Below, piece by piece: positions 43,489 through 53,322 of a stretch of 64,000 bases of DNA. Below the pieces are notes generated by a model that worked only from the letters and a program-made list of their open reading frames with translations, was not told the origin of the DNA and made no database searches. The position numbers and the translations under genes are program-made. Numbering within the stretch: position 1 is the first letter of the stretch; each line of letters opens with the position of its first letter. Source of the stretch: RGIG6165 sp045538835 (GTDB lineage Bacteria > Bacillota > Clostridia > Oscillospirales > Feifaniaceae); assembly GCA_045538835.1 (NCBI GenBank), contig JAZQEF010000011.1, forward strand, positions 1 through 64,000, written 5' to 3'.

Positions 43489-44181
43489 ATGATAGATCTA
43501 CATTGTCACATTTTGCCAGGTATTGATGACGGGGCGACGGATGTTGCCCAAAGTAAAAAAATGCTTACCCTGCTTAAAGAGCAGGGTGTTACAAGTGCGG
43601 TCCTCACGCCTCACTTTTACCCCGAAGCCATTTCGATAGATGACTTTCTCAGCACACGCAACGAGGCATATTACAAGATAAAAGATAACTCTCCCCTTCT
43701 GCTTAAACTCGGTGTGGAGGTTGCTTACTCAAGACATCTTGCAAATCTTGGCGACATAGAAAAACTCTGTATTGAAGGTACGCAGTACTTATTGCTTGAA
43801 CTTCCCTTCTCATCTAATTGGCCGGCTTTTATGATAGACGATATACAGAGAATGGCGGCAAATTTCGGTGTTACATTTATCATTGCACACATAGAACTCT
43901 ACCCTGCCGCACACAAAAATTTTGACTTCATAAAAAAACTTCGTGACATCGGCTGCCTCTTCCAGATAGATACGCAGTCGCTATCAAAAGTGACCTTGTC
44001 GGACAAGTTGTTTTTAAAAAAACTTTACCGTCACGATTGTCTGCACTTTTTAGCGAGCGACTGTCACAACACTACCGACAGGAAGCCCGACCTTGCTGAA
44101 GGTTATATAAAACTCCAAAAACTTCTCGGCGAAGAAGCGGCAGATGAGATAAAAAACAATTCGAATATTGTTTTTGCTTGA
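43489..44181 (+). CDS. CpsB/CapC-type PHP-family tyrosine phosphatase
   Basis: 230 residues, slightly shorter than usual (about 250). Metal-binding PHP motifs: MIDLHCHILPGIDDGA at the N-terminus, TPHFYPE, LGVEVAYS, FIIAHIELYP and FLASDCHNTTDRKP. It should dephosphorylate the tyrosine tail of the kinase encoded 17 bases upstream. AGGAGG-like site GGAGGC precedes the ATG. Confidence 0.93.
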   Translation: MIDLHCHILPGIDDGATDVAQSKKMLTLLKEQGVTSAVLTPHFYPEAISIDDFLSTRNEAYYKIKDNSPLLLKLGVEVAYSRHLANLGDIEKLCIEGTQYLLLELPFSSNWPAFMIDDIQRMAANFGVTFIIAHIELYPAAHKNFDFIKKLRDIGCLFQIDTQSLSKVTLSDKLFLKKLYRHDCLHFLASDCHNTTDRKPDLAEGYIKLQKLLGEEAADEIKNNSNIVFA

Positions 44182-44196
44182 TAAAAGAGGACCCAC

Positions 44197-44994
44197 ATGC
44201 TTGAAATCGTAAAAGACATTGTAAAAGAAGCCGGACATCATATGTTGTCCGGCTATAACACTTGTATAGAGAAAGGCTCTGCATCAAATCTTGTCACTGA
44301 CAAGGACATATTTTTGCAAAACTTTCTCTGCAACAAACTCGCTGACGTATTTGACGACATAGGCTTTATAGGTGAGGAGAGTTCTCCCTCCGACAATCCT
44401 CTTGAAAAGGAATATACCGCCATCATCGATCCCATTGACGGCACATCAAACTTTGTCCGCGGTATAAATTTAAGTGTAATATCGGTTGGTCTGCTCAAAA
44501 AGGGTAAACCTTATATCGGTGTAGTCTACGCCCCGTTTACCGCCGAGATGTTTTATGCCCAGGTCGGCAAGGGCGCATATTTAAACGGCAGAAAAATCTC
44601 GGTTTCGGACAGGGATATAGCCTCGTCACTCCTCTTTACAGGTTGGGCAATCTACAAAAAAGAGGCTTCTGTTCCCTGTTTTGATCTCTGCCGCGATGCA
44701 TACCTTGAGATTGACGATATAAGGCGACTGGGCTCCTGTGCGCTTGAACTTTGTTATATAGCGGCTGGCAGGGGGGAACTATATTTTGAAATAAGGGTAT
44801 GTTCTTGGGATTTTGCAGGTGCAGCCATTATTCTGACCGAAGCAGGCGGCTATATTGCACAGCTCGACTGTGAGAAGGTCGATTACACAGCTCCGCATCC
44901 CTTGATTGCGGCAAATACCAAAGAGGGTTTTGAATATATAAAAGAAAAAACACAAAAACATATTCTGGGGTGGTTAAAGAATGGAAAAATTTGA
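44197..44994 (+). CDS. Inositol-monophosphatase-family phosphatase (SuhB-like)
   Basis: 265 residues. Lithium-sensitive phosphatase motifs: GEESSPSDN (metal-binding E), IIDPIDGTSNFVRG, and the C-terminal CSWDFAGAAIILTEAGG. Metal-dependent hydrolysis of a small phosphate ester (inositol-1-P, a sugar phosphate or a nucleotide phosphate) is expected; the exact substrate cannot be read. It is translated in one run with the tyrosine phosphatase and the next membrane protein, which it overlaps by 14 bases. Confidence 0.9.
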   Translation: MLEIVKDIVKEAGHHMLSGYNTCIEKGSASNLVTDKDIFLQNFLCNKLADVFDDIGFIGEESSPSDNPLEKEYTAIIDPIDGTSNFVRGINLSVISVGLLKKGKPYIGVVYAPFTAEMFYAQVGKGAYLNGRKISVSDRDIASSLLFTGWAIYKKEASVPCFDLCRDAYLEIDDIRRLGSCALELCYIAAGRGELYFEIRVCSWDFAGAAIILTEAGGYIAQLDCEKVDYTAPHPLIAANTKEGFEYIKEKTQKHILGWLKNGKI

Positions 44995-45703
44995 AAACGA
45001 AAAATTGGACGGTATCTACGAAGAAAAATGTGATCTGCGTCTTGAAAATCTATACAATCAGTGCTATGCAGAACTTGCTCTCCAGCAATCAAAACGTGAC
45101 CAGATAATCGCAGTCTACATCACTATAGTCAGTTTGCTGCTCCCGACAATTTATGATTTGAATCTGACGACGGCAGCCGCAGCAGGCGTATATCTGCTTA
45201 TCTATGTTATCGGCGCTATGCTCTGCGGTGTCATTCGCCGCTACCGCATTTACAAGGAAGTTTACTGGCTGACCTGCCGTGTGATCTCTACCCTTATGCG
45301 CGTCAAGCCCGAATGCATCACAAAGCATGTAGTTCAGAAACTTTTTGCCGAATCAATGCGAAAAAACTTCGCTTCTGTTGTTATAGTAAAAGAGGGTAAG
45401 GTATCAAGGCTTGCAACGACAAAACGCCACTCTTTCAGCGCAGAAACGCTTCTTTACAAACTTCTTGCTCTCACTTCAAGCGTTCTGCTCGGACTTTCTA
45501 TATGGCTTTTCGCCTCCCTTATCGTGCCGACGCCGATACACGCAATACTTGCAATAATCGTCGGCGCCGTTGCATATCTTCGTCTTGAGCAGGCTTACAT
45601 CACTGACCTTTGCAAGGTCTACGCCTACTGTCTTGATGAAGAGAAATCTTCTTTTAACAGCGCTTATCAGAAAGCCTGGTTTTTACACAGTTTTAATGAA
45701 TAA
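44981..45703 (+). CDS. Four-helix membrane protein of unknown function
   Basis: 240 residues. A charged 45-residue cytoplasmic start is followed by a pair of membrane segments (about 46-62 and 68-87), a basic cytoplasmic loop of about 75 residues, and a second pair (about 165-182 and 186-203). The tail is soluble. The family is not recognized. GGGGTGG lies 9 bases before the ATG. Its position at the end of the tyrosine-kinase operon suggests an envelope role. Confidence 0.75.
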   Translation: MEKFENEKLDGIYEEKCDLRLENLYNQCYAELALQQSKRDQIIAVYITIVSLLLPTIYDLNLTTAAAAGVYLLIYVIGAMLCGVIRRYRIYKEVYWLTCRVISTLMRVKPECITKHVVQKLFAESMRKNFASVVIVKEGKVSRLATTKRHSFSAETLLYKLLALTSSVLLGLSIWLFASLIVPTPIHAILAIIVGAVAYLRLEQAYITDLCKVYAYCLDEEKSSFNSAYQKAWFLHSFNE

Positions 45704-45725
45704 TAAAGATATTCTCTAAAAAAAC

Positions 45726-45769
45726 ATAAAGAACCTCTGTTATCTTGACGGATAACAGAGGTTCTTTAT
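45726..45769. terminator. Bidirectional terminator between the kinase operon and ftsH
   Basis: ATAAAGAACCTCTGTTATC (45726-45744) pairs perfectly over 19 bp with its complement at 45751-45769, with loop TTGACG. The ftsH stop begins at its edge. Confidence 0.94.
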
Positions 45770-47637
45770 TATTCTTCCGTTTTCTCTTTTGCTGTTTCCG
45801 GCTCGGACATTAGATCTCTGCCTTCTACTATTGCTACAAATTGTTTTGCATCAAGTTTTTCGTATTTGAGAAGAGCCTGCGCAACTGCTTCAAGTTCATC
45901 CCTGTGCTCAGTGAGTAATTGCTTGGCCTTTGCATAAGATTCGTCGATTATTCTTCGGGTTTCGGTATCAATAAGCGAGGCTGTGGCATCACTCATATTC
46001 TTCATATCGTTATAATCTCTGCCGAGGAAGACCTCTTCATGTTGACTGCCAAGTGCGATTGGACCAAGCTCATCGCTCATACCGTACTTTGTAACCATAT
46101 TTTTTGCAATATTGGTCGCACGCTGAATGTCATTGGATGCGCCTGTTGATATATCTCCGAGAACTATCTCTTCCGCAGCCCTGCCGCCTAAAAGTGCGAT
46201 GATATCTTCTGTCATCTCTGTCTTGGTAGCATACCATTTCTCCTCTTCAGGAATCGAAAGCGTATATCCCCCTGCTCCGCCTCTTGGAATAATGCTTATC
46301 TCATGAACGGGATCCTGTGTCACAAGATGGTGTCCTAGTATCGCATGTCCGCCCTCGTGGTATGCGGTGAGTCTGTTTTCTTTTTCTGTTATTTTGCGCT
46401 TTTTCTTTTCGGGACCAACCATTACTTTAACTACGGAGTCCTCTATGTCCTTCATAGTTATAACTTTACTCTTGTTTCTCACTGCAAGAAGCGCCGCTTC
46501 GTTAAGCAGGTTTTCAAGATCTGCGCCTGTAAAACCGCCTGTTCCGTGAGCAATCGTCTTAAAGTCAACATCTTTGCCAATCGGCTTTCCTCTTGCGTGG
46601 ACTTTGAGTATTTCTTCTCTGCCTCTTGCATCGGGAGCAGATATGGTTATCTGTCTGTCAAATCTGCCCGGACGGAGAAGCGCAGGGTCAAGAATGTCAG
46701 GTCTGTTGGTTGCCGCAATTATAATTATTCCGGAATTGGTTGCAAAGCCGTCCATCTCAACAAGAAGCTGATTGAGCGTCTGCTCTCTCTCGTCGTGACC
46801 GCCGCCTAGACCTGCCCCACGGTGTCTGCCGACCGCGTCTATCTCGTCTATGAATACGATACAGGGAAGATTCTTCTTTGCCTGTTCAAAAAGGTCTCTT
46901 ACTCGTGATGCGCCGACACCGACAAACATTTCAACAAAGTCGGAGCCTGATATTGAGAAGAAAGGCACGCCCGCCTCACCTGCAACTGCTTTTGCAAGAA
47001 GTGTTTTACCCGTTCCGGGAGGGCCGTAAAGAAGTATTCCCTTAGGCACTCTTGCACCCATCTCGGTATATTTGATAGGTGATTTAAGAAAATCGACTAT
47101 CTCTTCAAGTTCTGCCTTTTCTTCATCTGCGCCTGCAACATCGGCAAATGTCTTTTTATTCTTGTCATCAGAAAGCCTCGCCCTGCTCTTGCCAAAGGAC
47201 ATAGCCTTATTTTCCCTGCCACCCATCATATTCATCATGAGCATAAATATACCCACAAAGAGCAGTATCTCAATAATATACGGGAGTATCGCCACGAAGA
47301 AAGAGGTCTCCTTGGCAGGCTCGTAGTCATAAGCCTCCAGAATTCCGTCTGCCGACTGCTGGGCTATAGTCTCTCCGAGATCCGAATAGAAAATGGATAT
47401 GTTTGCGAGTTTATATGTTACCTTGCTGTCGTCCTTTAATGTGAGTTCTATCACATTTTCGGGATCGACCGTAAAACTCTTTACATTCTCATTTTTAAAC
47501 TCGCTGACGATATCAGAATATGTCTTCGGCTTCTCATTACCCGAATCAAACAGCCAACTTGACGTTACACCGATAACTATCGCAATGACAAGGTAAAATA
47601 TAATGGTTTTTATAAGTGCGTTTTTGTTGAGTTTCAA
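45769..47637 (-). CDS. ftsH: ATP-dependent zinc metalloprotease FtsH
   Basis: 622 residues, TTG start at 47637 with GGAGG 7-8 bases upstream. Two membrane segments (10-29 and 113-138) surround a short extracytoplasmic domain. AAA module: Walker A GPPGTGKT (205-212), Walker B in IVFIDEIDAVG and the SRH segment. Zinc site HEGGH (427-431). It degrades membrane and regulatory proteins. It is the last gene of the yybS-gdpP-rplI-dnaB-tilS-hpt-ftsH run; tilS-hpt-ftsH is also the B. subtilis order. Confidence 0.97.
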   Translation of the reverse strand: MKLNKNALIKTIIFYLVIAIVIGVTSSWLFDSGNEKPKTYSDIVSEFKNENVKSFTVDPENVIELTLKDDSKVTYKLANISIFYSDLGETIAQQSADGILEAYDYEPAKETSFFVAILPYIIEILLFVGIFMLMMNMMGGRENKAMSFGKSRARLSDDKNKKTFADVAGADEEKAELEEIVDFLKSPIKYTEMGARVPKGILLYGPPGTGKTLLAKAVAGEAGVPFFSISGSDFVEMFVGVGASRVRDLFEQAKKNLPCIVFIDEIDAVGRHRGAGLGGGHDEREQTLNQLLVEMDGFATNSGIIIIAATNRPDILDPALLRPGRFDRQITISAPDARGREEILKVHARGKPIGKDVDFKTIAHGTGGFTGADLENLLNEAALLAVRNKSKVITMKDIEDSVVKVMVGPEKKKRKITEKENRLTAYHEGGHAILGHHLVTQDPVHEISIIPRGGAGGYTLSIPEEEKWYATKTEMTEDIIALLGGRAAEEIVLGDISTGASNDIQRATNIAKNMVTKYGMSDELGPIALGSQHEEVFLGRDYNDMKNMSDATASLIDTETRRIIDESYAKAKQLLTEHRDELEAVAQALLKYEKLDAKQFVAIVEGRDLMSEPETAKEKTEE

Positions 47638-47649
47638 AATTGACCTCCG

Positions 47650-48201
47650 TTATTTTTCGTATACACAAGGCTTCAAAATTCCGACAAACGGGAGATTCCT
47701 GTACTCCTCATCATAGTCAAGACCGTAGCCTACGACAAATTTGTCAGGTATCTCTGCACCCTGATAATCGAGTTTTACTTCGCATCTTCTTCTCTCGGGC
47801 TTATTGAGAAGAGTTGCTATTTTTACGCTTTTTGCACCCTTTTCCAAAAGAAGCGGTAATACATTGCTAAGTGTGACACCTGTATCGAGAATATCCTCTA
47901 CGATAAGTATATGATACCCCTCTATCGGCGTCGTTATATCCTTCTTTATTTCGACAACACCCGATGTCTGAGTACTGCTTCCGTAACTTGAAGCAATCAT
48001 AAAATCTATCTTGCAGGGTATTGTGATATTCTTCATAAGTTGTGACATAAATACGATAGAACCTTTAAGAAGTCCCACCAAAAGAAGATTTTTGCCCTCA
48101 TAGTCACGGCTTATCTGCGCGCCCATTTCACGGCAGATCTTATCTATCTGTTCTTCGGTAAGCAGGATTTCTGCTATATCGTCCATCATTTTGTTGTTCA
48201 T
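47650..48201 (-). CDS. hpt: Hypoxanthine phosphoribosyltransferase
   Basis: 183 residues from the ATG at 48201, which overlaps the tilS stop (ATGA) and has GGATGGAG upstream; the longer frame is a tilS shadow. PRPP loop ILIVEDILDTGVT and the metal/pyrophosphate segment LVGLLKGSIVFM are intact, with FVVGYGLDYDEEYRNLP at the base site. It salvages hypoxanthine and guanine to IMP and GMP. Confidence 0.96.
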   Translation of the reverse strand: MNNKMMDDIAEILLTEEQIDKICREMGAQISRDYEGKNLLLVGLLKGSIVFMSQLMKNITIPCKIDFMIASSYGSSTQTSGVVEIKKDITTPIEGYHILIVEDILDTGVTLSNVLPLLLEKGAKSVKIATLLNKPERRRCEVKLDYQGAEIPDKFVVGYGLDYDEEYRNLPFVGILKPCVYEK

Positions 48202-49490
48202 ACTCCATCCCTCTCGTATCTTACGCAAACGGTATTTTTTGTCTTTTCGCTTACAGCATATTTTATATCGATACCGCAGCCGAATGCGCATACGATACCG
48301 GTACCGTCTGTGATGACCGGCATACTTTCCCTGTTTTCTTTGGGAACTTTGTTGTCTATATGTGCTTTTTTTACCGTTTTCGTGCCGCCGTGTGTCTGCA
48401 AAGCATCCCCTGTACGTCTCGCACGAACCCTGAGTATACCGTCTATTTTATCTTTATCTATATAAAAAGTGGTGAATAAATTGTTAATCTTGCCACGCTT
48501 TTCCTCTAAAATGAGTTTGGAACCATCTGACAAAACATTCTCACCATATGCGAGCCTCGCCTCCGAAAGTTTTGAAACGCCTCCGCTTTTGTCCGCGATA
48601 ATTCTGTCATACTCGCGCCTTATTCTTGCACCGCCGACATCGACGGAGGCTGAAGGGTTGTCCGAATACACAAGTGCAAGTATATCCGAAATATAAATCG
48701 AATTTACGGGAAGAGCGTTTTCTTCAAGCAATTTTTTTACTCTCCGCATAGCAAGCGCCCTGGGGGCTTTTCTGAGTTCCTCGCAGGACATTTCCAGAGT
48801 ATTGGCTCTCTCCTGTAAAAATACGTCCTCTTCCTTGAGAATAAATGAATTCTTTAAAATAGATTCCTCCAGAGACGGATTTTCCCGTTTTAAAAGAGGT
48901 ATCACATGGTGTCTTATTCTGTTGCGAGCGGCATCGTCTTCATTATTGGTGCTGTCTGTCACATATTCTTTTGCTATCATCTCTGTATCTTCTCTTGAAA
49001 GACACATGATCGGGCGAACAAACTTCTTACCGCCTTTTTTGATTTTGAGCGGTATGCCGCAAAGTCCTGACAATGCGCTCCCCCTGATAAGATTGAAGAT
49101 TACCGTCTCAGCATTGTCACTCATTGTGTGCGCCGTTGCGATGACATCAGCATCTGCACCGCAGAGCGCCCCATAACGTAGGTCTCTCGCCGCAGTTTCT
49201 GTCGAAAGCCCTTTGTCCTTGGCATATGCTTTTACATCAACACTCACAACGCTGAGTGAAACACCCAGTTTTTTGCAGAGGTCTCTGCAAAATGCCTCAT
49301 CTCGCTCGGATTCCTCGCCGCGAAGATTATGATTGACGTGCAGGGCACTGACCTTGTATCCCAGAGAAAGAAGTATCTTCAAAAGCGCAACGGAGTCTGC
49401 GCCGCCCGAAAAAGCAACTGTCACCTTGTCGTCTTTTGAGAAAAGTTTATTCTCTTCTATAAAGAGTCTTACCTTATTATGCATTTTCAT
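48198..49490 (-). CDS. tilS: tRNA(Ile)-lysidine synthetase
   Basis: 430 residues from the ATG at 49490; GTG at 49493 or ATG at 49484 are possible, and none has a strong ribosome site because the start lies inside the end of dnaB. PP-loop AFSGGADSVALL near 27, ALHVNHNLRG, and ATAHTMSDNAETVIFNLIRGS are typical. The C-terminal tRNA-binding domain includes RVRARRTGD. It converts C34 of tRNA-Ile(CAU) to lysidine, an essential step for AUA decoding. Confidence 0.94.
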   Translation of the reverse strand: MKMHNKVRLFIEENKLFSKDDKVTVAFSGGADSVALLKILLSLGYKVSALHVNHNLRGEESERDEAFCRDLCKKLGVSLSVVSVDVKAYAKDKGLSTETAARDLRYGALCGADADVIATAHTMSDNAETVIFNLIRGSALSGLCGIPLKIKKGGKKFVRPIMCLSREDTEMIAKEYVTDSTNNEDDAARNRIRHHVIPLLKRENPSLEESILKNSFILKEEDVFLQERANTLEMSCEELRKAPRALAMRRVKKLLEENALPVNSIYISDILALVYSDNPSASVDVGGARIRREYDRIIADKSGGVSKLSEARLAYGENVLSDGSKLILEEKRGKINNLFTTFYIDKDKIDGILRVRARRTGDALQTHGGTKTVKKAHIDNKVPKENRESMPVITDGTGIVCAFGCGIDIKYAVSEKTKNTVCVRYERDGV

Positions 49491-50814
49491 CACGGTGTTT
49501 TTCCGCCGAATAGAAACGTGTATATTCTCCGTTCCATGTAAAGTCTATATCGCCTGTCTCGCCATGTCTGTTCTTTGCAATACGGCACTTCGCCATATTG
49601 TAATCGTCAGAGAACTGACTTGCAAGTGTGTTTCTGTACAGCATGAGAACTATATCGGCGTCCTGCTCTATAGAACCCGATTCACGCAGGTCGGAGAGCT
49701 GGGGCATTTCATTCTCCTTGCCCTTTGCGGGACGAGATAACTGTGAAAGTGCAATTACAGGTACATCAAGTTCCTTAGCCAGAATTTTCAGATTTCTTGT
49801 TATGTTTGAAACTTCCTGCACACGGTTTTCGCTTCTCGCGCCGCCTGTCATAAGCTGGAGATAGTCAATGATAACAAGGTCTATTCCCTTTTCTCTGCGC
49901 AGTTTTGACTTCATCTCAGCAACAGTTATGACCGGGTTGTCATCAATACAGAGATGGCAATTTGAAAGAACATCTGTCGCCTCTGTCAGCCTTACCCACT
50001 CATTGTCCATCACTTCGCCGCGAAGCAGCCGCTTACCCGAGATGAGTGCTTCACTCGCAAGAACTCGTGTTACAAGCTGCTCCTTTGACATTTCAAGTGA
50101 GAATACTGCAACGCCTTTTTTGAGTTTTGTCGTCACATGGTGCGCCATATTGAGCGCAAGCGATGTTTTACCCACACCGGGACGCGCCGCGATTATGATA
50201 AGGTCACTTCTGCAGAGACCGCCTATCATATTATCAAGGTCGTGAAAGCCTGTGGACAGACCTTTATACTCGTCACCGCCCTTGGACATTGTGGATATTC
50301 TTTCAAAGACGTCTATGAGTATCTGCGGCAGAGGCTTAAACTCCTTCGTATTGTTGCCCTGCGCTATCTCATAGACCTTTCTTTCGGCAGCATCAATTAT
50401 AGTCTGAAAATCCTCATTTGCTTCTACACAAAGTTGTGCTATATCCTGCGACGCCCCAATAAGCGCGCGCAGGATGGACTTTTCCCACACTATCTGCGCA
50501 TATTTTTTTATGTTTGCTGAAGTAGGTACAAATTCGGCAAGTTGCAAGACATACGCCTTGCTTTCACCCTCGTCATACTTACCGTCCTTTTTCATTTCGG
50601 CAAGCAGGGTTACGACATCTATCTCCTTGCTCTGTATGTACATACTCGTCATTATTTCATATATGCCCGCATTCTTCTCAAAATAGAAGTCATTTTTGCT
50701 GAGCATATCCGCAACATCGCTCATTTTTTCGGGATCTATTATAATAGCGCCCAAAACAGCCTGTTCCGCTTCGAGGTCATATGGCATTTTTGCAATATTA
50801 AAATCAATTGCCAT
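49477..50814 (-). CDS. dnaB: Replicative DNA helicase
   Basis: 445 residues. The N-terminal domain (MPYDLEAEQAVLGAIIID) is followed by a RecA-like motor: Walker A AARPGVGKTSLALN near 205, VFSLEMSKEQL, Walker B IDLVIIDYLQLM, RESGSIEQDADIV and the arginine finger region KNRHGETG. It unwinds DNA at the fork. It follows rplI, the standard Firmicutes order. An upstream AGGA site supports the ATG. Confidence 0.97.
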   Translation of the reverse strand: MAIDFNIAKMPYDLEAEQAVLGAIIIDPEKMSDVADMLSKNDFYFEKNAGIYEIMTSMYIQSKEIDVVTLLAEMKKDGKYDEGESKAYVLQLAEFVPTSANIKKYAQIVWEKSILRALIGASQDIAQLCVEANEDFQTIIDAAERKVYEIAQGNNTKEFKPLPQILIDVFERISTMSKGGDEYKGLSTGFHDLDNMIGGLCRSDLIIIAARPGVGKTSLALNMAHHVTTKLKKGVAVFSLEMSKEQLVTRVLASEALISGKRLLRGEVMDNEWVRLTEATDVLSNCHLCIDDNPVITVAEMKSKLRREKGIDLVIIDYLQLMTGGARSENRVQEVSNITRNLKILAKELDVPVIALSQLSRPAKGKENEMPQLSDLRESGSIEQDADIVLMLYRNTLASQFSDDYNMAKCRIAKNRHGETGDIDFTWNGEYTRFYSAEKHRDENA

Positions 50815-50856
50815 CTATATGTCCTGCCCTTTCTGTTAAAATACTCGCAAATGCGC

Positions 50857-51300
50857 TTATTCTTCAACTACCGTAACAAAGAATTTTGCCGTAATATCGG
50901 GATATATCTTGGCAACAGCCTCAACCGTCGAGAATGACTTTATATCGTCACATACGATCTTCTTTTTGTCCACTTCAAGCGAGAGTTGCTTTTTAATTGC
51001 CTCTGCAATTTCCTTTGTGGTCACTGCTCCGTAGAGTTTGCCCTGCGAGCCGCCCTTTGCAGAAATTTTTACTGTTTTGCCCTCAAGTTTTGATGCAAGT
51101 TCCTTTGCTGCCGCAATTTCAAGTTCTATCTTGTGCTTCTGGGCAGCGTCCTTTGTCTTCATAACATTGAGATTTGCATTATTTGCTTCAACAGCAAGAT
51201 TTTTGGGGAGCAGAAAGTTTCTTGCATAACCGTCACTTACATTGACAAGTTGACCTTTCTTACCATGTCCTTTGACATCTGCCTGTAAAATTACCTTCAT
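50857..51300 (-). CDS. rplI: 50S ribosomal protein L9
   Basis: 147 residues, full length. The N-terminal MKVILQADVKGHGKKGQLVNV and GYARNFLLPKNLA segments are diagnostic; a long helix connects to the C-terminal rRNA-binding domain. GGAGG precedes the ATG, 3 bases after gdpP. Confidence 0.97.
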   Translation of the reverse strand: MKVILQADVKGHGKKGQLVNVSDGYARNFLLPKNLAVEANNANLNVMKTKDAAQKHKIELEIAAAKELASKLEGKTVKISAKGGSQGKLYGAVTTKEIAEAIKKQLSLEVDKKKIVCDDIKSFSTVEAVAKIYPDITAKFFVTVVEE

Positions 51301-51303
51301 TTT

Positions 51304-53322
51304 TTAGTCCTCCATCTGAATATTTTCATTCTCTGCATATCTGTCGATCTGCTTTTTGAGCATTTCTACTGCTTCTGTTATATCACCGTCAAACAATCCG
51401 CCTGCCGATGTAAAATGTCCTCCGCTTGAAGCGGAGAGTTTTTCAACTATGTTCTGTACATTTATAAGTCCCATTGAACGTGAGGATATCTGCACTCCCG
51501 TCGGCCTTCTGACAAGCACGAAACTTGCCTCTATCTCATCGACCGAGAGCAGCTCGTCGGCAAGTTTGCCCACTATGTCTCTCGTATACACCAAGTCGTC
51601 CTGAGTGTCTATGGCAGATATAATTGTCTTTTTCCTGTATACTGATGCCTTTCGTATACCTTCGGTCAGCAGTTTGAAATCTTTTTCCTTGCTTCTGAAA
51701 AGTTTTCTCACTTCCGTCGTGTCAGCACCCATGCTGCGCAGAAATGCCGCACTTTCAAATGTGCGCACACCCGTTTTGAAATCAAATCCGTGTGTATCAA
51801 GCACGATGCCTGCGAGCAGTGCCTCCGCCTCCTCTTTAAGAAGCGTCTCTTCCATATCGGTAAACTGTATAAACTCGGTCACAAGTTCACTCGCCGATGA
51901 GGCATACGACTCTATTTCCATAATGTCTGCAGAGTCTATCGCATCGGGCATCTTCCTGTGATGGTCGATAAGCGCCACCATAGCGGCATTTCGAAATATC
52001 ATAGGTTCTTCAAGCTGTCTTGCCATATGTGTATCTACAATAACGAGAAGCGTGTTTCTCTTTAGCAGGTCCAGCGCTACTGCGCCGTCAACAAAAACGT
52101 CGCTGTAATCGGGAAGTTTCGAAAGTTTGTCCACCACCGACATGGCAAGGCAAGTGCCTCTGTTGCAGACGATATTGACAGGTTTTCCGCAGTTTTTGGC
52201 AATCCGTGCAACGCCGACTGCGGCGCCGATAGCATCAAAGTCCGCCGCGGCGTGTCCCATCACGATAATGTTGTCTGCTCGGTTCATATATGATACGAGC
52301 ATTGATGAAACATAACTCGATTTCACTCTTGATGACTTTTCGAATGTCTGGAAACGGCCTCCGATATGCTCGATACTGTCTTTGTCACGGCGAGCATTGT
52401 TCTTTATCGCCGTCTGCGCACCGCCCCTTGCAAGCGCCGTATCGAGAGCCTGCTCAGCGTATCTGTACGCCGTTTCAAAATCCTTGCCGTCAACCCCCAC
52501 GCCAATAGATGCCGTAAGTGAGAAATTGTTCATCTTTATCTCGCTTATCTTATTGGAAACGGGGAAATTTTCGGCCTTGAATTTTGCAAGATACTGCTTT
52601 TCAAAGACACATAAATATTTTGCATCGTCATACTTCTTTAAAAGGCCGCCGCAGGAATTCATCCATTCGGAGAGTATATCCTCTGCCTGTGCGACTGCTG
52701 AGGCACGGCTTACATCGCTGCCCCTGACATTTCTTGATACGATGCTCAGATTATCAAGAACCACTAATGCAACTACAGGACGTGTGTTTTCATAATTTTC
52801 CTGCGCCTCTGCCGCCTTTGTTATGTCCTGAAGATATACAATGGTAACAGGCTTTCTGTTCTGCTTTTCCACCTTGCCGTACATCTTGTATACTCTGCCG
52901 TTTTCTGCATTTATGCGCACGCCTTCTTTGAGTTGTTCGAGAGAATAATCGTGCAAAAACGCTTCGGGCGCAATACTTCGTAAATCACAGCCGCATAACT
53001 CTTTGTTCTTCATTGCCGAGGATGCACTGTCATTGTTCCAGATTATCACATTGTTTTCGCCTACGATAAATGTAGGAATACCGAGATCCATCACCGCATT
53101 GTGCACTATTGCAGATATCGCCCTTGTGCCCTTGTCAAAGTATGCATACAGACCGATGTGACGGCGCATATCCATAATAAGCAAAACAAGCAATATAACG
53201 CCGAGCATCACAATTTCACCGACAAGAAACTCTATCTCTATACGGTATGAAATGCCGAGTGTGACAAGTATTATAGCTGCGATCCATATAATTCGCAGAT
53301 CGTATTTCTTTTTATTTTTCAT
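51304..53322 (-). CDS. gdpP: Cyclic-di-AMP phosphodiesterase GdpP
   Basis: 672 residues. Two membrane segments (11-50), a PAS domain (about 75-170), a degenerate GGDEF domain (about 180-310, TASIGVGVDGK in place of the catalytic signature) and a DHH-DHHA1 catalytic half. Metal ligands are visible at H357, D361 and D363 (GHAAADFDAIG), D430 (IVDTH) and DHH 453-455, with GGHFTSAGG near the end. It hydrolyses c-di-AMP to pApA and so affects wall and potassium homeostasis. It overlaps yybS by 11 bases. Confidence 0.95.
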   Translation of the reverse strand: MKNKKKYDLRIIWIAAIILVTLGISYRIEIEFLVGEIVMLGVILLVLLIMDMRRHIGLYAYFDKGTRAISAIVHNAVMDLGIPTFIVGENNVIIWNNDSASSAMKNKELCGCDLRSIAPEAFLHDYSLEQLKEGVRINAENGRVYKMYGKVEKQNRKPVTIVYLQDITKAAEAQENYENTRPVVALVVLDNLSIVSRNVRGSDVSRASAVAQAEDILSEWMNSCGGLLKKYDDAKYLCVFEKQYLAKFKAENFPVSNKISEIKMNNFSLTASIGVGVDGKDFETAYRYAEQALDTALARGGAQTAIKNNARRDKDSIEHIGGRFQTFEKSSRVKSSYVSSMLVSYMNRADNIIVMGHAAADFDAIGAAVGVARIAKNCGKPVNIVCNRGTCLAMSVVDKLSKLPDYSDVFVDGAVALDLLKRNTLLVIVDTHMARQLEEPMIFRNAAMVALIDHHRKMPDAIDSADIMEIESYASSASELVTEFIQFTDMEETLLKEEAEALLAGIVLDTHGFDFKTGVRTFESAAFLRSMGADTTEVRKLFRSKEKDFKLLTEGIRKASVYRKKTIISAIDTQDDLVYTRDIVGKLADELLSVDEIEASFVLVRRPTGVQISSRSMGLINVQNIVEKLSASSGGHFTSAGGLFDGDITEAVEMLKKQIDRYAENENIQMED